A DNA stretch of 64,000 nt from Anaerolineales bacterium (lineage in GTDB: Bacteria; Chloroflexota; Anaerolineae; 4572-78; J111), in assembly GCA_020634935.1 (NCBI GenBank), contig JACKAT010000024.1, positions 11,082-75,081 of the forward strand, given 5' to 3'. Below are positions 1-8,146 of the stretch, in pieces (the stretch's first letter is position 1; the number at the start of each line of letters is the position of its first letter). The position numbers were made by a program, and so were the translations under genes. The notes beneath the pieces are model-generated. The model saw only the letters and a list, made by a program, of their open reading frames with translations, ran no database searches and was not told the origin of the DNA.

Positions 1-1
1 G

Positions 2-1030
2 GTGCTGCTGTGGACCATTCCGACCATCGGCCTGCTGGTGTCGTCGTTCCGCGATCAATTTGACATCGCCACCACCGGCTGGTGGTCGATTTTCCCCCAC
101 CGCGAATGGGTGACCACCGAAACCATTGATCCGCCTGAAGTCGAGCGGGATCAACCCATCGAAGTTAAGGGCGTCAGCGCGACGTTCGATGAACTGCGCG
201 ACGGGGTGCAGTCCGGCAATACCCGTTTGGTGTGGATCGGCAACCGGCGCTTGGGTACTATCCAAGTTCAAGAACAAGAATGGACCATGAACCTGGATTT
301 CACCCTGGAAAACTATCAGAACGTATTGACCGGGAAACGGTATGAAGTGACCCAACCGGACGGCAGCGTCAAGGTCGAACAAGGCACTGACATGAGCAAC
401 GCCTTCCTGAACAGTATCGCGGTCTCGATTCCGGCTACGGTCATCCCCATCTTGATCGCTGCGTTTGCCGCCTATGGCTTTGCCTGGATGCGCTTCCCTG
501 GCCGGCGCATGTTTTTCATTATGGTCGTGGCCTTGCTGGTGGTGCCGCTGCAAATCGCGTTGGTCCCGATTTTGCGCGACTACGTGCGGCTTGACCTGAA
601 CGGTACATTCCTGGCGGTTTGGCTAGCTCACGCCGGTTTTGGGTTGCCGCTGGCCGTCTATTTGCTTTACAACTACATGAGCACCCTGCCCCGCGATATT
701 CTGGAGTCGGCGTTCATCGACGGCGCGTCTCACTTTACCATTTTCACCCGGCTGATTTTACCGCTGTCGATGCCGGCGCTGGCCTCGTTCGCTATCTTCC
801 AATTCCTGTGGGTCTGGAATGACTATTTGGTGGCCTTGATCTTCATCGGAGCTACGGCTGATACTCAGGTATTGACCATGCGCATCGCTGAACTGGTCGG
901 TTCGCGCGGCAACGACTGGCACTTGCTCACCGCCGGGGCGTTTATCTCGATGGTTCTGCCGCTGGTGGTTTTCTTCTCACTCCAGCGCTTCTTTGTGCGC
1001 GGTATGCTGGCCGGTTCGGTTAAGGGCTAG
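2..1030 (+). CDS. Sugar ABC transporter permease, MalG type (5' end cut by window)
   Basis: Inner-membrane permease of a carbohydrate ABC importer, MalG/binding-protein-dependent class. The reading frame is already inside a hydrophobic segment at base 2, so the true start is probably outside the window. Five further membrane segments follow residue 130. The cytoplasmic EAA loop that docks the ATPase is visible around residues 234-260 (ESAFIDGASHFTIFTRLILP). Between the first and second membrane segments lies an unusually long hydrophilic stretch of about 110 residues, where typical MalG proteins (about 280 residues in all) have a short loop. It ends in the family's usual FTLENYQNVL signature just before TM2. 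A rho-independent terminator follows, so this is the last gene of its operon. The family call is firm; the sugar cannot be told. Confidence 0.9.
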   Translation: MLLWTIPTIGLLVSSFRDQFDIATTGWWSIFPHREWVTTETIDPPEVERDQPIEVKGVSATFDELRDGVQSGNTRLVWIGNRRLGTIQVQEQEWTMNLDFTLENYQNVLTGKRYEVTQPDGSVKVEQGTDMSNAFLNSIAVSIPATVIPILIAAFAAYGFAWMRFPGRRMFFIMVVALLVVPLQIALVPILRDYVRLDLNGTFLAVWLAHAGFGLPLAVYLLYNYMSTLPRDILESAFIDGASHFTIFTRLILPLSMPALASFAIFQFLWVWNDYLVALIFIGATADTQVLTMRIAELVGSRGNDWHLLTAGAFISMVLPLVVFFSLQRFFVRGMLAGSVKG

Positions 1031-1100
1031 GCTCCAGTATTAGTCAGTATTGTATGTGATAATTATCCCCTATCGTTAAATTTTACCCAGCTAGCAGTCA

Positions 1101-1133
1101 AAAAAACGACCATAATATTTGGTCGTTTTTTTT
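1101..1133 (+). terminator. Rho-independent terminator after the ABC permease
   Basis: An 11-bp stem (AAAAAACGACC with GGTCGTTTTTT), a 9-base AT-rich loop and a run of eight T. It sits 70 bases after the permease stop. The A-tract on the 5' side means it could also act on the minus strand. Confidence 0.9.
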
Positions 1134-1399
1134 GCCTGTACCGTCATCCTTTCAAGTCCCATCATATAAAGTGGGGCTTTTGCCAGCCTCAGTTGTGAAG
1201 GAATTTACCTTCATTTGCAAGATACACAAGACTTTATACAATGTAATAATAGCATGCTCCAGGAACACCTCTCAGTATGACTACACTACTCGTTTCTACA
1301 GACATGGCGGTAAATAGATCGTCTTATAATGACCATTTACCTGATCAAATATCTTCAAATCAATAGGTTTGTTTTGCAAGTTGTGGGATCCGAAGAAAG
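1134..1399. other. Intergenic, no supported gene
   Basis: AT-rich stretch upstream of the caspase-like gene. A 61-codon open frame at 1132-1317 has no ribosome-binding site and no family resemblance, and begins inside the T-tract of the terminator, so I do not call it. The promoter of the following gene presumably lies here, but no clear -35/-10 pair could be picked out. Confidence 0.5.
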
Positions 1400-2311
1400 A
1401 TGTCGAAACGTATAGCCCTTGTCATCGACAATCGTGCTTATCAAGACGATTTGCTGTCCCAACTGCCGCCGCTTCAAATCGAAAGCCAAGCCTTGATTGC
1501 CATCTTGCTTGAGCCCTCGATGGGGAACTTTAATAGTGTTGAGCTTTTGACCAATCCCTCGGTCGCTCAGCTTCGGTACCATCTCAGTAATTTATTTAAC
1601 CGCAAAAAACAGTTCGATGTTCTTTTATTGTACTATTTGGGTCATGCCATTATTGATACCGATCATCAATGGTATCTGGCCGTAACCGATACCCGCTGCG
1701 ACGGCCTGGCTGAAACCGCCGTCTCGGCCGGTTATATTAGCAACCTGATGGATCGCAGTCTTTCCCACCAGCAGATTTTGGTGCTAGACTGTTGTTGCGG
1801 CCATACCCCCCAATCCCTGAATTTGATGTACCTGGCTGATAAAGCCGGGCTCGATGTCGCCTTCAAAGGCAATGGCTATGGCCGGGTGGTCTTGACCGCC
1901 AGTAATACCATCGATTTCCTGGTTGAGGCCAATAAAGTATCTGGCGCACCTGAGCCGTCTGTTTTTACCCAATATTTAATTGAAGGTTTACGCACCGGTG
2001 GGGCCGATGGCGATGGCGATGGGCAGATCGGCGTGGAAGAGCTATACGAGTATGTCTACTATAAAGTGATCCGCCAGACCAATCAAAAGCCACGCCTGTG
2101 GACCTATCATTCGCCCGATAAATTCATTCTGGGTCGCAATCCCAAAGAAGTCGAGATGCCGCGGCCGGTTAAGTGGGATTTAATCTTCGGCGCCGTTATG
2201 GCTCCGATTGTGACGGTTATTATTGGCGGGCTGGCCAGCCTGAGTACCTCGGTTGGCTTGGCCGGCCTGTTTCTATTGATGTATGCTTTTCTCTATTGGA
2301 CGCTCGACTAA
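1400..2311 (+). CDS. Caspase-like (peptidase C14) protein with C-terminal membrane anchor
   Basis: 303 residues. The N-terminal 240 residues have the caspase/metacaspase p20 layout: a first strand RIALVIDNRAY, then the histidine strand LLLYYLGHA (His82) and the cysteine strand ILVLDCCCGH (Cys132 aligns with the catalytic Cys). The usual motifs are YxSGHG and DCCHSG, so both are slightly off-consensus, but His and Cys are kept. Residues around 207-220 (DGDGDGQIGVEELYEYV) form the acidic EF-hand-like loop common in bacterial caspase-like proteins and may bind calcium. Two hydrophobic helices at about 262-300 would anchor it with the protease domain in the cytoplasm. Proteins of this class act in regulated proteolysis or cell death; that role here is inference. 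The small membrane protein gene downstream is separated by a hairpin. Confidence 0.8.
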   Translation: MSKRIALVIDNRAYQDDLLSQLPPLQIESQALIAILLEPSMGNFNSVELLTNPSVAQLRYHLSNLFNRKKQFDVLLLYYLGHAIIDTDHQWYLAVTDTRCDGLAETAVSAGYISNLMDRSLSHQQILVLDCCCGHTPQSLNLMYLADKAGLDVAFKGNGYGRVVLTASNTIDFLVEANKVSGAPEPSVFTQYLIEGLRTGGADGDGDGQIGVEELYEYVYYKVIRQTNQKPRLWTYHSPDKFILGRNPKEVEMPRPVKWDLIFGAVMAPIVTVIIGGLASLSTSVGLAGLFLLMYAFLYWTLD

Positions 2312-2326
2312 GCCGTTTTAACTATC

Positions 2327-2405
2327 AGGTGACTGGCACTTATGGCAGTAGCTGTAACGTGTATGCCACTCAACACTCTCTATTTGAGTAAAGTGCCAGT
2401 CACCT
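2327..2405. repeat. Palindrome related to MITE-like family A core
   Basis: Inverted arms AGGTGACTGGCACTT (2327-2341) and AAGTGCCAGTCACCT (2391-2405) are perfect complements, with a 49-base loop. The arms resemble the inner arms of the family A elements (GGTGACAGTCACTT) elsewhere in the window, but the family A outer ends are missing. It lies between two same-strand genes and could attenuate transcription. Confidence 0.75.
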
Positions 2406-2427
2406 TCTTTATTACCTAAGGAAAATT

Positions 2428-2940
2428 ATGTCTAACTCCAACACCGACCAACCATCGTCGCCCCTGATCGAATGGGGCTTATGGTTTCAATGGGTTCTGG
2501 CCACCACTTTGGGCTGGATATTGGGCCTGCTCTTTTTTGGCGAAATCGGGATCGGCGTCGTTGTCGGGCTGACCCAATGGTGGGTGCTGCGCGGCATCAT
2601 TCCGGAGCGCGCCAATTGGTGGATTTGGGCCAGTACCACCGGTTGGTTAATTAGTTGGTTGATGTTTGCCACGGGAATTCTCCCGCAGCCTGAATCCGGC
2701 CTCAATGACGGCTTAATAGCCGGTGCAGCCGTTGGGGCGATTATCGGCATGGCCCAATGGTTGTTTGTCTTCCGCAATCTCTTTGATCTATCCATCTGGT
2801 GGATACCCATTAGCGTCGCGGGCTGGTCGGTCGCACTGTCCGGTGTTCTGGGCTGGACCGTCACCGGGACGGTAGTCGGCGCAGTCACCGGCTTCATGAT
2901 TGATTGGTTTGTCCGCCACGCCGATGATGACGAAGTGTAA
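2428..2940 (+). CDS. Small multi-pass membrane protein, unknown function
   Basis: 170 residues, no recognised family. After a hydrophilic N-terminus of about 14 residues it has five or six hydrophobic helices rich in Trp and Gly, some carrying the repeated pattern G(W/A)xxGxxxGxxQWxxL (about residues 25-60 and 90-125). This suggests an internal duplication. The tail is short and acidic (VRHADDDEV). A good ribosome-binding site (TAAGGAAAATT) precedes the ATG. It lies 116 bases after the caspase-like gene on the same strand, so shared expression is possible. Confidence 0.7.
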   Translation: MSNSNTDQPSSPLIEWGLWFQWVLATTLGWILGLLFFGEIGIGVVVGLTQWWVLRGIIPERANWWIWASTTGWLISWLMFATGILPQPESGLNDGLIAGAAVGAIIGMAQWLFVFRNLFDLSIWWIPISVAGWSVALSGVLGWTVTGTVVGAVTGFMIDWFVRHADDDEV

Positions 2941-2973
2941 CGTATTTGAAAATAGTGGGTCAGTGGTAGTGGT

Positions 2974-3005
2974 TAGTTGGTTAGTTAGTTAGTTGGTTGG
3001 TTGGT
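2974..3005. repeat. GGTTAGTT-type simple repeat
   Basis: A run of TTAG and TTGG tetranucleotides just before the 42-bp minisatellite. Simple sequence with no coding potential. Confidence 0.7.
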
Positions 3006-3044
3006 TGACAGCCAATTAGCCAAACCATCATCCGATCATTGTCG

Positions 3045-3548
3045 TGATCACACGTTCCGGACCTGCCGGAGGTCTGATCGACATCGTGATCACACGTTCC
3101 GGACCTATCGGAGGTCTGATCGACGTCGCGATCACACGTTCCGGACCTATCGGAGGTCTGATCGACATCGTGATCACACGTTCCGGACCTACCGGAGGTC
3201 TGATCGACATCGCGATCACACGTTCCGGACCTACCGGAGGTCTGATCGACATCGTGATCTCACCTGCCGGACCTATTGGAGGTCTGATCGACATCGTGAT
3301 CACACGTTCCGGACCTACCGGAGGTCTGATCGACATCGTGATCACACGTTCCGGACCTATCGGAGGTCTGATCGACATCGTGATCACACGTTCCGGACCT
3401 ATCGGAGGTCTGATCGACATCGCGATCACACCTGCCGAACCCTCTGGACGTCTCATTCTCATCGCGATCACACCTGTCAGACCCTCCGGAGGTCTCATTC
3501 TCGCGTCGATCATACTTTTCGGACCTTCCGGACGTCCGATTTTATGGT
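3045..3548. repeat. 42-bp minisatellite, 12 units
   Basis: Twelve tandem units of exactly 42 bases. The first nine are nearly identical; the last three (from 3423) are diverged. Each unit holds TGATCACACG, the near-palindrome TCCGGACCTNCCGGAGG and TCTGATCGACATCG. Because 42 is a multiple of three and the unit lacks stops, three frames stay open through most of the array: two plus-strand frames with 14-residue repeats (RDHTFRTYRRSDRH and ITRSGPIGGLIDIV) and one minus-strand frame. None has a convincing ribosome-binding site, so I annotate it as non-coding repeat DNA. Its end overlaps the last codons of the minus-strand membrane protein gene. Confidence 0.9.
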
Positions 3549-4324
3549 CTAAAACCCAACACAAAGAAGATGGCAATCAGAATCGGCTGGTGGATGAGAT
3601 AAATCAAAAGTGAGTGCCGCCCCAAAAATCGCAGCCCGATCACCAGCGAATTATCGCTGAAATCCGGTAATGAAAACTGCCGCAGTCGGTCTCGATACAG
3701 GGTATAGCCGGTAAAAATCCCGATCAAGGTAATGCCGCCGTAAGGCAGCACCGGATAATAATCGACCATCGCCCGGCCCTGCTGCTTTAGCCCCAACCAG
3801 ATCAGCCAGGCATAGTTTACGATAATGCCATCGATGTAAAGCCCGACGCCAATCATCACCAGGCCGATGAGTAGAGTCAGCCAGCGGTTGAGCCGCAAAA
3901 ACGGATAGCTGGTCATAATCGAAAAGCCGATCAGATGCAGAATGCCGAAAATCACAAAGCCCCGGCCGATAAAAAAGTAGGTTCCTATGGTAATTACCAG
4001 GCCCCAACCGAATATCTTTGCCCCTCGGAGAAAATATTTGAAGAAAAGATGGGTTTCGCCGCATTGAACTTCGCGGTTATAGCTAAGCGTCAGCGAGATG
4101 CCGGCTATAAACAGAAATTGGGTAGCAATGGTCCGGGCAAACCACTGCCACGGGCCGACGAAGAGGTTGCCTTGGTACAAGCCAAAGAAATGTAAATCCC
4201 ACACAAAATGGTAAAAAACCATCTGGATGATAGCCAGAGCGCGCAGGGTGTCGATTTCCAACAAGCGAGCCGCTGGGTTTTTTACCTGCGTTGCAACGGC
4301 TGTCGTTGATATTTCAGCCATCAT
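3542..4324 (-). CDS. DUF1624/heparan-alpha-glucosaminide N-acetyltransferase-like membrane protein
   Basis: 260 residues with about seven membrane segments. The family signature is at residues 20-45: RLLEIDTLRALAIIQM followed by YHFVWDLHFFGLY, as in the DUF1624/HGSNAT catalytic domain, whose members move acetyl groups across membranes onto sugars. Further conserved pieces are the FLFIAGISLTLSYNR helix and the final HSLLIYLIHQPI segment, typical of membrane acyltransferases. Two adjacent ATG codons could start it. The 3' end runs into the last degenerate unit of the 42-bp minisatellite, so the C-terminal residues may have been reshaped by the repeat. The substrate is unknown. Confidence 0.8.
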   Translation of the reverse strand: MMAEISTTAVATQVKNPAARLLEIDTLRALAIIQMVFYHFVWDLHFFGLYQGNLFVGPWQWFARTIATQFLFIAGISLTLSYNREVQCGETHLFFKYFLRGAKIFGWGLVITIGTYFFIGRGFVIFGILHLIGFSIMTSYPFLRLNRWLTLLIGLVMIGVGLYIDGIIVNYAWLIWLGLKQQGRAMVDYYPVLPYGGITLIGIFTGYTLYRDRLRQFSLPDFSDNSLVIGLRFLGRHSLLIYLIHQPILIAIFFVLGFRP

Positions 4325-4343
4325 TTAGAACCTCAGAAACTAC

Positions 4344-4464
4344 AGGACTTACGCAAAAACCCAGGTAACAGTCACTTATTGTCAATAAATCAACATCTGA
4401 GTCGCTCAGACAGGTTGATTTAGCGTGTTCAAGTGACTGTCACCTTTGGGACTGCGTAAGTCCT
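4344..4464. mobile_element. MITE-like palindromic element, family A, copy 1
   Basis: 121 bases with inverted ends AGGACTTACGCA / TGCGTAAGTCCT and inner inverted arms GGTAACAGTCACTT / AAGTGACTGTCACC. The tetranucleotide ACTA flanks both sides (4339-4342 and 4466-4469), one base outside the ends. The right-hand ACTA includes the stop codon of the minus-strand PfkB gene, so insertion fell at the very end of that gene and preserved its stop. No coding capacity. Other copies are at 11970, 29005 and 49681. Confidence 0.85.
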
Positions 4465-4466
4465 GA

Positions 4467-5660
4467 CTAATAATCAAATGTATCACACGGTCCAATCCAC
4501 AGTTGGCGCGTTTGATCGAACCGCCAGCCGGGTGTGTCGAGTTCAAGCGGCTGGCGCGGCCAGCCAGCCTCGATGCGGGCCACGGTGTCTGCCCAAGAGC
4601 GAATACCCCCCAGCGCGTCGTGAGCCTCAACATTGCACGCGCCCACGGCCGCCGCCATCGTCACTGAGTCGGTCGGGGCGTAATCGCGGAGAAGGGCGGC
4701 CAGAAAACCCGCAATCGCCGAGTCGCCGGCCCCGGTCGTGCCGACGGGATTGGTTTGGAAGATCGGCACCCAAAACTCACGATTGGCCCAGCGCGCCGTG
4801 TCGGCCGGTTGGGCGCGTCCCGCCTGCTGCAAAGCCGCTGCGTCGGCCGTACGCAGATACATGCCCAAATGGCCGGCCTTGAGCAGTACGATTTTGGGAC
4901 CCATCGCCAGCAGCCCAGCCGCAATATTTGACAGTAGTTCGGGCGTGATGGGCGTTTGCCCCTCGCTCACTGAAGCGAATATCGCCGGATGAAGTGTTAG
5001 CAAAACTTCTTCGATACTGGGTACAAACAAATCAACGTAAGGCAGTGTCTGCTTGAGAATGGCCGGCCAGTTGGCCTGGCCCGATGGCGCGTTGGGATCG
5101 GGCATAGCCATATCCAGCGAGGTCGTAACGCCGGTGGCTTTGGCCCGTCGGAACATTTCAACCAGTTCCGCACCGTTAGCCTGGTAAAACCGCTTCATTA
5201 GCGGCGGATAGCCAAAATGAAACAGATCAACCTGATTGAGCAGGTTGTAATCAATGTCATCCGCGCCAAAGGTGTCATTGGGGCCGGGACAGTGCAGAAA
5301 GAGGCGGTCGGTATTGGGCGGGCTGAGAATAATGGTGTACGAACTGGCTTCGCCCGGAGAGATGATCATGCCTTCGGTGAGGTGAGGTGATGATCTTCGG
5401 ACGATGTCCAAAATCGCCCGTCCGAAAATATCGTCGCCAATTTTGCCCATCAACCGGGTATCAATGCCCAGTTTGTGCAGCGCCTGCCCGGTGTTGGAGA
5501 CCGCGCCGCCGGTTGACATTAAAATGGGTCCGGTTTCAATCAATCGTCCAGGCCGAAAGGTAGCGGCGAAATCACCCACCCCAATAATCGAGGGGATGAC
5601 ATCTAAACAAATATGACCGGCTACGACGCAAGATTTGGGAGATGATGGCGTTAATGTCAT
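4467..5660 (-). CDS. PfkB-family carbohydrate kinase
   Basis: 397 residues. ATP-dependent sugar or nucleoside kinase of the ribokinase/PfkB superfamily. The first signature lies near residues 40-60 (MSTGGAVSNTGQALHKLG, the N-terminal substrate-binding GG-N pattern). The C-terminal signature TTGAGDSAIAGFLAAL carries the catalytic aspartate and anion hole. It is longer than ribokinase (about 310) by a C-terminal tail of roughly 70 residues after the kinase core. It is followed on the same strand, upstream in transcription, by an oxidoreductase gene 20 bases away, so the two are probably cotranscribed for sugar or polyol use. The exact substrate cannot be told. A family A element abuts the stop codon. 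Confidence 0.88.
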   Translation of the reverse strand: MTLTPSSPKSCVVAGHICLDVIPSIIGVGDFAATFRPGRLIETGPILMSTGGAVSNTGQALHKLGIDTRLMGKIGDDIFGRAILDIVRRSSPHLTEGMIISPGEASSYTIILSPPNTDRLFLHCPGPNDTFGADDIDYNLLNQVDLFHFGYPPLMKRFYQANGAELVEMFRRAKATGVTTSLDMAMPDPNAPSGQANWPAILKQTLPYVDLFVPSIEEVLLTLHPAIFASVSEGQTPITPELLSNIAAGLLAMGPKIVLLKAGHLGMYLRTADAAALQQAGRAQPADTARWANREFWVPIFQTNPVGTTGAGDSAIAGFLAALLRDYAPTDSVTMAAAVGACNVEAHDALGGIRSWADTVARIEAGWPRQPLELDTPGWRFDQTRQLWIGPCDTFDY

Positions 5661-5680
5661 TTTAGTGTCAGGCCACCAAC

Positions 5681-6682
5681 CTACAGTTTGACGACTTGAC
5701 CCGAAGCCGCCGATTGATAGGTGGCGAGCATGCTTTTCAAAAACTCACGGCTTAGACTGAGCGGGACCACCGGCTCGGCTCCGTCGAGGATACACGCCTC
5801 CATCGCTTGGACCTCACACAAATAAGGATCGACCGCCGGAAAGGTGATCGTCTCTTCTTGGTCGTCGATAGTGCTCAGGATAAGGCGACTGTCGCGGCCT
5901 TCAAGCCCAGGCTTCCAAGGTTCGATGATATTGATCGTGCCTTTGTCACCTACGATATAGACCGCCTCTCGAAACGCGGTGCGAAATCCGGAGGAAACCT
6001 GAGCCACAGCGCCGCTTTTAAACTTCAATTGGGCCCGCATGGCCACATCAACCTGGCTCTCGCCCACAATTTGGTCGGCCCACACGCCCGTTGGGGCGCG
6101 CCCGCCGGTCATGAAAACGGCCATGCTGTTGGGATAAACGCCCACATCCCAGGCCGCTCCGCCCTCTAAATCACTTTGCAGCCGCACATTGGCCGCGTTT
6201 TCCGGCGGCAGATAGAAGTTGAACCAACTGTTGATCAATTGAATCTGGCCCAGTTGACCTTCACCGATCATCTCCCGCACCCGTTGCGTTTGGGGATGGT
6301 GCAGATACATAAAGGCTTCAAAAATCGTCACCCCGCCATCAACCGCCGCCGATTCGACCTGGTCGAACTCCTCCATACTAATGACCAGCGGCTTTTCGCA
6401 TAAAACATGCTTGCCTGCCTCCGCTGCTTTGATGGTCCACTCGCAGTGGAGTCCATTGGGCAGGGCATTGTAGATGACGTCGATATCCGGATCGGCCAGC
6501 AGGTCTTCATAACTGCCGTGCGCCTTGGGGATGCCTTTTTCTTGGGCGTAGGCCTGCGCCCGCTCTAAATTTCGGCTGCCAACCGCTACTAACTCGCTGC
6601 GTGCAGATTGGCGGATGGGATCGATTAAGGCATTATTGATCTTAGCCGTCGTCAGTAAGGCCCATCGAATTTTATCACTCAT
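5681..6682 (-). CDS. Gfo/Idh/MocA-family NAD(P)-dependent oxidoreductase
   Basis: 333 residues, the normal length for the family. The N-terminal Rossmann fold has the nucleotide-binding start WALLTTAKINNALI and the pattern VAVGSRNLERAQAYA. The diagnostic substrate/cofactor motif YNALPNGLHCEWTIKAAEAG followed by KHVLCEKPL is at about 90-120, where the lysine of EKP is catalytic. The C-terminal GFO_IDH_MocA domain follows. Such enzymes oxidise or reduce cyclic polyols and sugars. It starts from an ATG preceded by GAGG, and its stop is 20 bases from the PfkB kinase gene, which suggests an oxidoreductase-kinase pair for one sugar. Confidence 0.92.
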   Translation of the reverse strand: MSDKIRWALLTTAKINNALIDPIRQSARSELVAVGSRNLERAQAYAQEKGIPKAHGSYEDLLADPDIDVIYNALPNGLHCEWTIKAAEAGKHVLCEKPLVISMEEFDQVESAAVDGGVTIFEAFMYLHHPQTQRVREMIGEGQLGQIQLINSWFNFYLPPENAANVRLQSDLEGGAAWDVGVYPNSMAVFMTGGRAPTGVWADQIVGESQVDVAMRAQLKFKSGAVAQVSSGFRTAFREAVYIVGDKGTINIIEPWKPGLEGRDSRLILSTIDDQEETITFPAVDPYLCEVQAMEACILDGAEPVVPLSLSREFLKSMLATYQSAASGQVVKL

Positions 6683-6729
6683 TGATAATTACCTCGTGTT
6701 GGTATAATTGGGAATTTGCAATATTTTTG

Positions 6730-6894
6730 ACTCAAGTTGTCACCCCGGTGTTCAAATTGGGGAGTAGGGAATAAGGAGTAGGGATTAGGGGACTAAAAAC
6801 CAATTAGTTCCTACTGCTTATTCCTTACTTCCTCCGGGGTTAGGACTGAAACTGTGAATTTTTGATATTTCTTGGATAGGGTAGCAACTTGAGT
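6730..6894. mobile_element. MITE-like palindromic element, family C, copy 1
   Basis: 165 bases with inverted ends ACTCAAGTTG (6730-6739) and CAACTTGAGT (6885-6894), and an inner pair ACCCCGG / CCGGGGT. The interior carries G-rich text (GTAGGGATTAGGGG) and its partial complement. Family C copy 2 at 51905 has the same ends and the same GGGATTAGGG interior. No coding capacity. It sits between the Gfo/Idh gene start and the MFS gene stop. Confidence 0.75.
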
Positions 6895-6928
6895 TATTTT
6901 AAAGCTTAAGCCCCGGTTGGGCAATTTG

Positions 6929-8146
6929 TCATGGACCGACCGGCTTCTCCACTACGCCCCGCGTCAGCGGTCGCTCCGAGATCGGCAGGTGGATCACCGC
7001 TGCCACAACCCCCAGCACAATAGCCGCGATCCAAACGCTGTTGTACGAGCCGGTGGTATCGTAGATGCGGCCGCCCAACCAGACGCCCAAAAAACTACCG
7101 ACTTGATGCCAGAAGAAGACAATCCCGTACAGCGTTGTCATATAACGCGAGCCAAAAATTTGGGCGACCATGCCGCTGGTAAGCGGTACCGTCGCCAGCC
7201 ATAGAAACCCAATAGCCCCACCAAAGATGAGCGACGACACATCGGTAATGGGCAGCATGAGAAACAGTGCGATGACAATGGCTCGCGTAAAATAGAGCAG
7301 GGCCAGCAGCGTCTTTTTACGATAGCGATCGCCCAACCAGCCGAACAAATATGAGCCAAATACGTTCGACAGGCCAATCAGCGCCAACGCCGTCGCCCCA
7401 GCCATCGGCGATACCCCCTGATCGGCCAGAAAGGCGGGCAGATGGGTGGCGATAAAGGCCACGTGGAAGCCGCACACAAAGAAGCCAGCGTTGAGCAGCC
7501 AGTAGCCGGAATGTTGGCCGGCCTTGGTCAAAATCTGCGGCAGCGAGTTGGTTTCAAACCCGTCGAGGATGTCTTGCGCATCGTCGGCTGGCCGGTTGGG
7601 AAAGCCCAATGCCAGTAAGGCAATCGTGCCCACTATGGCGGCCATGATCGCAAAGGATGTCTGCCAGCCGAAACTAGAGAGCATCGCTTGGGCTGCCGGA
7701 ACAACCAGAAACATGCCCAGCGATCCCGCCGCCGTGGTAATCCCAAACGCCGAGGTTCGCCGCTCCGGCGGCACCATCTGGGCAATCGCGCCCAGTACCA
7801 CCACATAAGTAGTGCTGCTCAAAGCCAGACCGGCCATAAGCCCCAGCGACAAGTACAGCCCGGCCGCCCCACTGATAACCGGCGCCAGCAACAAACTGAC
7901 CGCGTAGACCACTCCACCGGCCAGCACAATCCAGCGCGAGCCAAACCGGTCGGCAATCACGGCCATCAGCGGCAGACCAAGAATGATATTTTGCAGCGCA
8001 ATCGCCAGGCTGTAGACCTCACGGCCCGTGCCTAAATCGTCGCTAATCGGCTGGAGAAAAATCCCGAACGCCTGCCGCACGCCCATGCTGATCGTCACCA
8101 CCAGCGCGCCGCAAATGATGACCAGGATATATTTTTGGCGTAACAT
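6929..8146 (-). CDS. MFS transporter
   Basis: 405 residues with twelve predicted membrane segments in two halves. The cytoplasmic loop 2-3 motif of the major facilitator superfamily is present as ADRFGSRWIVLAGG near residue 65, and the corresponding motif in the second half as GWLGDRYRKKTLL near 275. The start ATG follows the stop of the HxlR regulator directly with no gap (TAA then ATG), so the two are translated from one message. Regulator-exporter pairs of this kind usually respond to electrophiles or drugs. Oxalate/formate-antiporter-like or drug-efflux subfamilies both fit; the substrate is not deducible. Confidence 0.9.
   Translation of the reverse strand: MLRQKYILVIICGALVVTISMGVRQAFGIFLQPISDDLGTGREVYSLAIALQNIILGLPLMAVIADRFGSRWIVLAGGVVYAVSLLLAPVISGAAGLYLSLGLMAGLALSSTTYVVVLGAIAQMVPPERRTSAFGITTAAGSLGMFLVVPAAQAMLSSFGWQTSFAIMAAIVGTIALLALGFPNRPADDAQDILDGFETNSLPQILTKAGQHSGYWLLNAGFFVCGFHVAFIATHLPAFLADQGVSPMAGATALALIGLSNVFGSYLFGWLGDRYRKKTLLALLYFTRAIVIALFLMLPITDVSSLIFGGAIGFLWLATVPLTSGMVAQIFGSRYMTTLYGIVFFWHQVGSFLGVWLGGRIYDTTGSYNSVWIAAIVLGVVAAVIHLPISERPLTRGVVEKPVGP

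Noticed and set aside
1132..1317. 61-codon ORF after the ABC permease
   Set aside because: Begins in the terminator T-tract with no ribosome-binding site and no recognisable protein pattern.
3045..3548. CRISPR array
   Set aside because: Units are contiguous with no unique spacers and there are no cas genes nearby. The same applies to the 41-bp arrays at 28004, 43380 and 50013.
3001..3613. Three long open frames (two plus, one minus) across the 42-bp repeat array
   Set aside because: They follow from a stop-free unit with length divisible by three, have no ribosome-binding site, and encode simple 14-residue repeats in every frame.
1400..4324. A defence island built from the caspase-like gene, membrane protein and acyltransferase
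   Set aside because: No nuclease, reverse transcriptase, STAND or TIR gene accompanies them, and the third gene is on the other strand across a repeat array.
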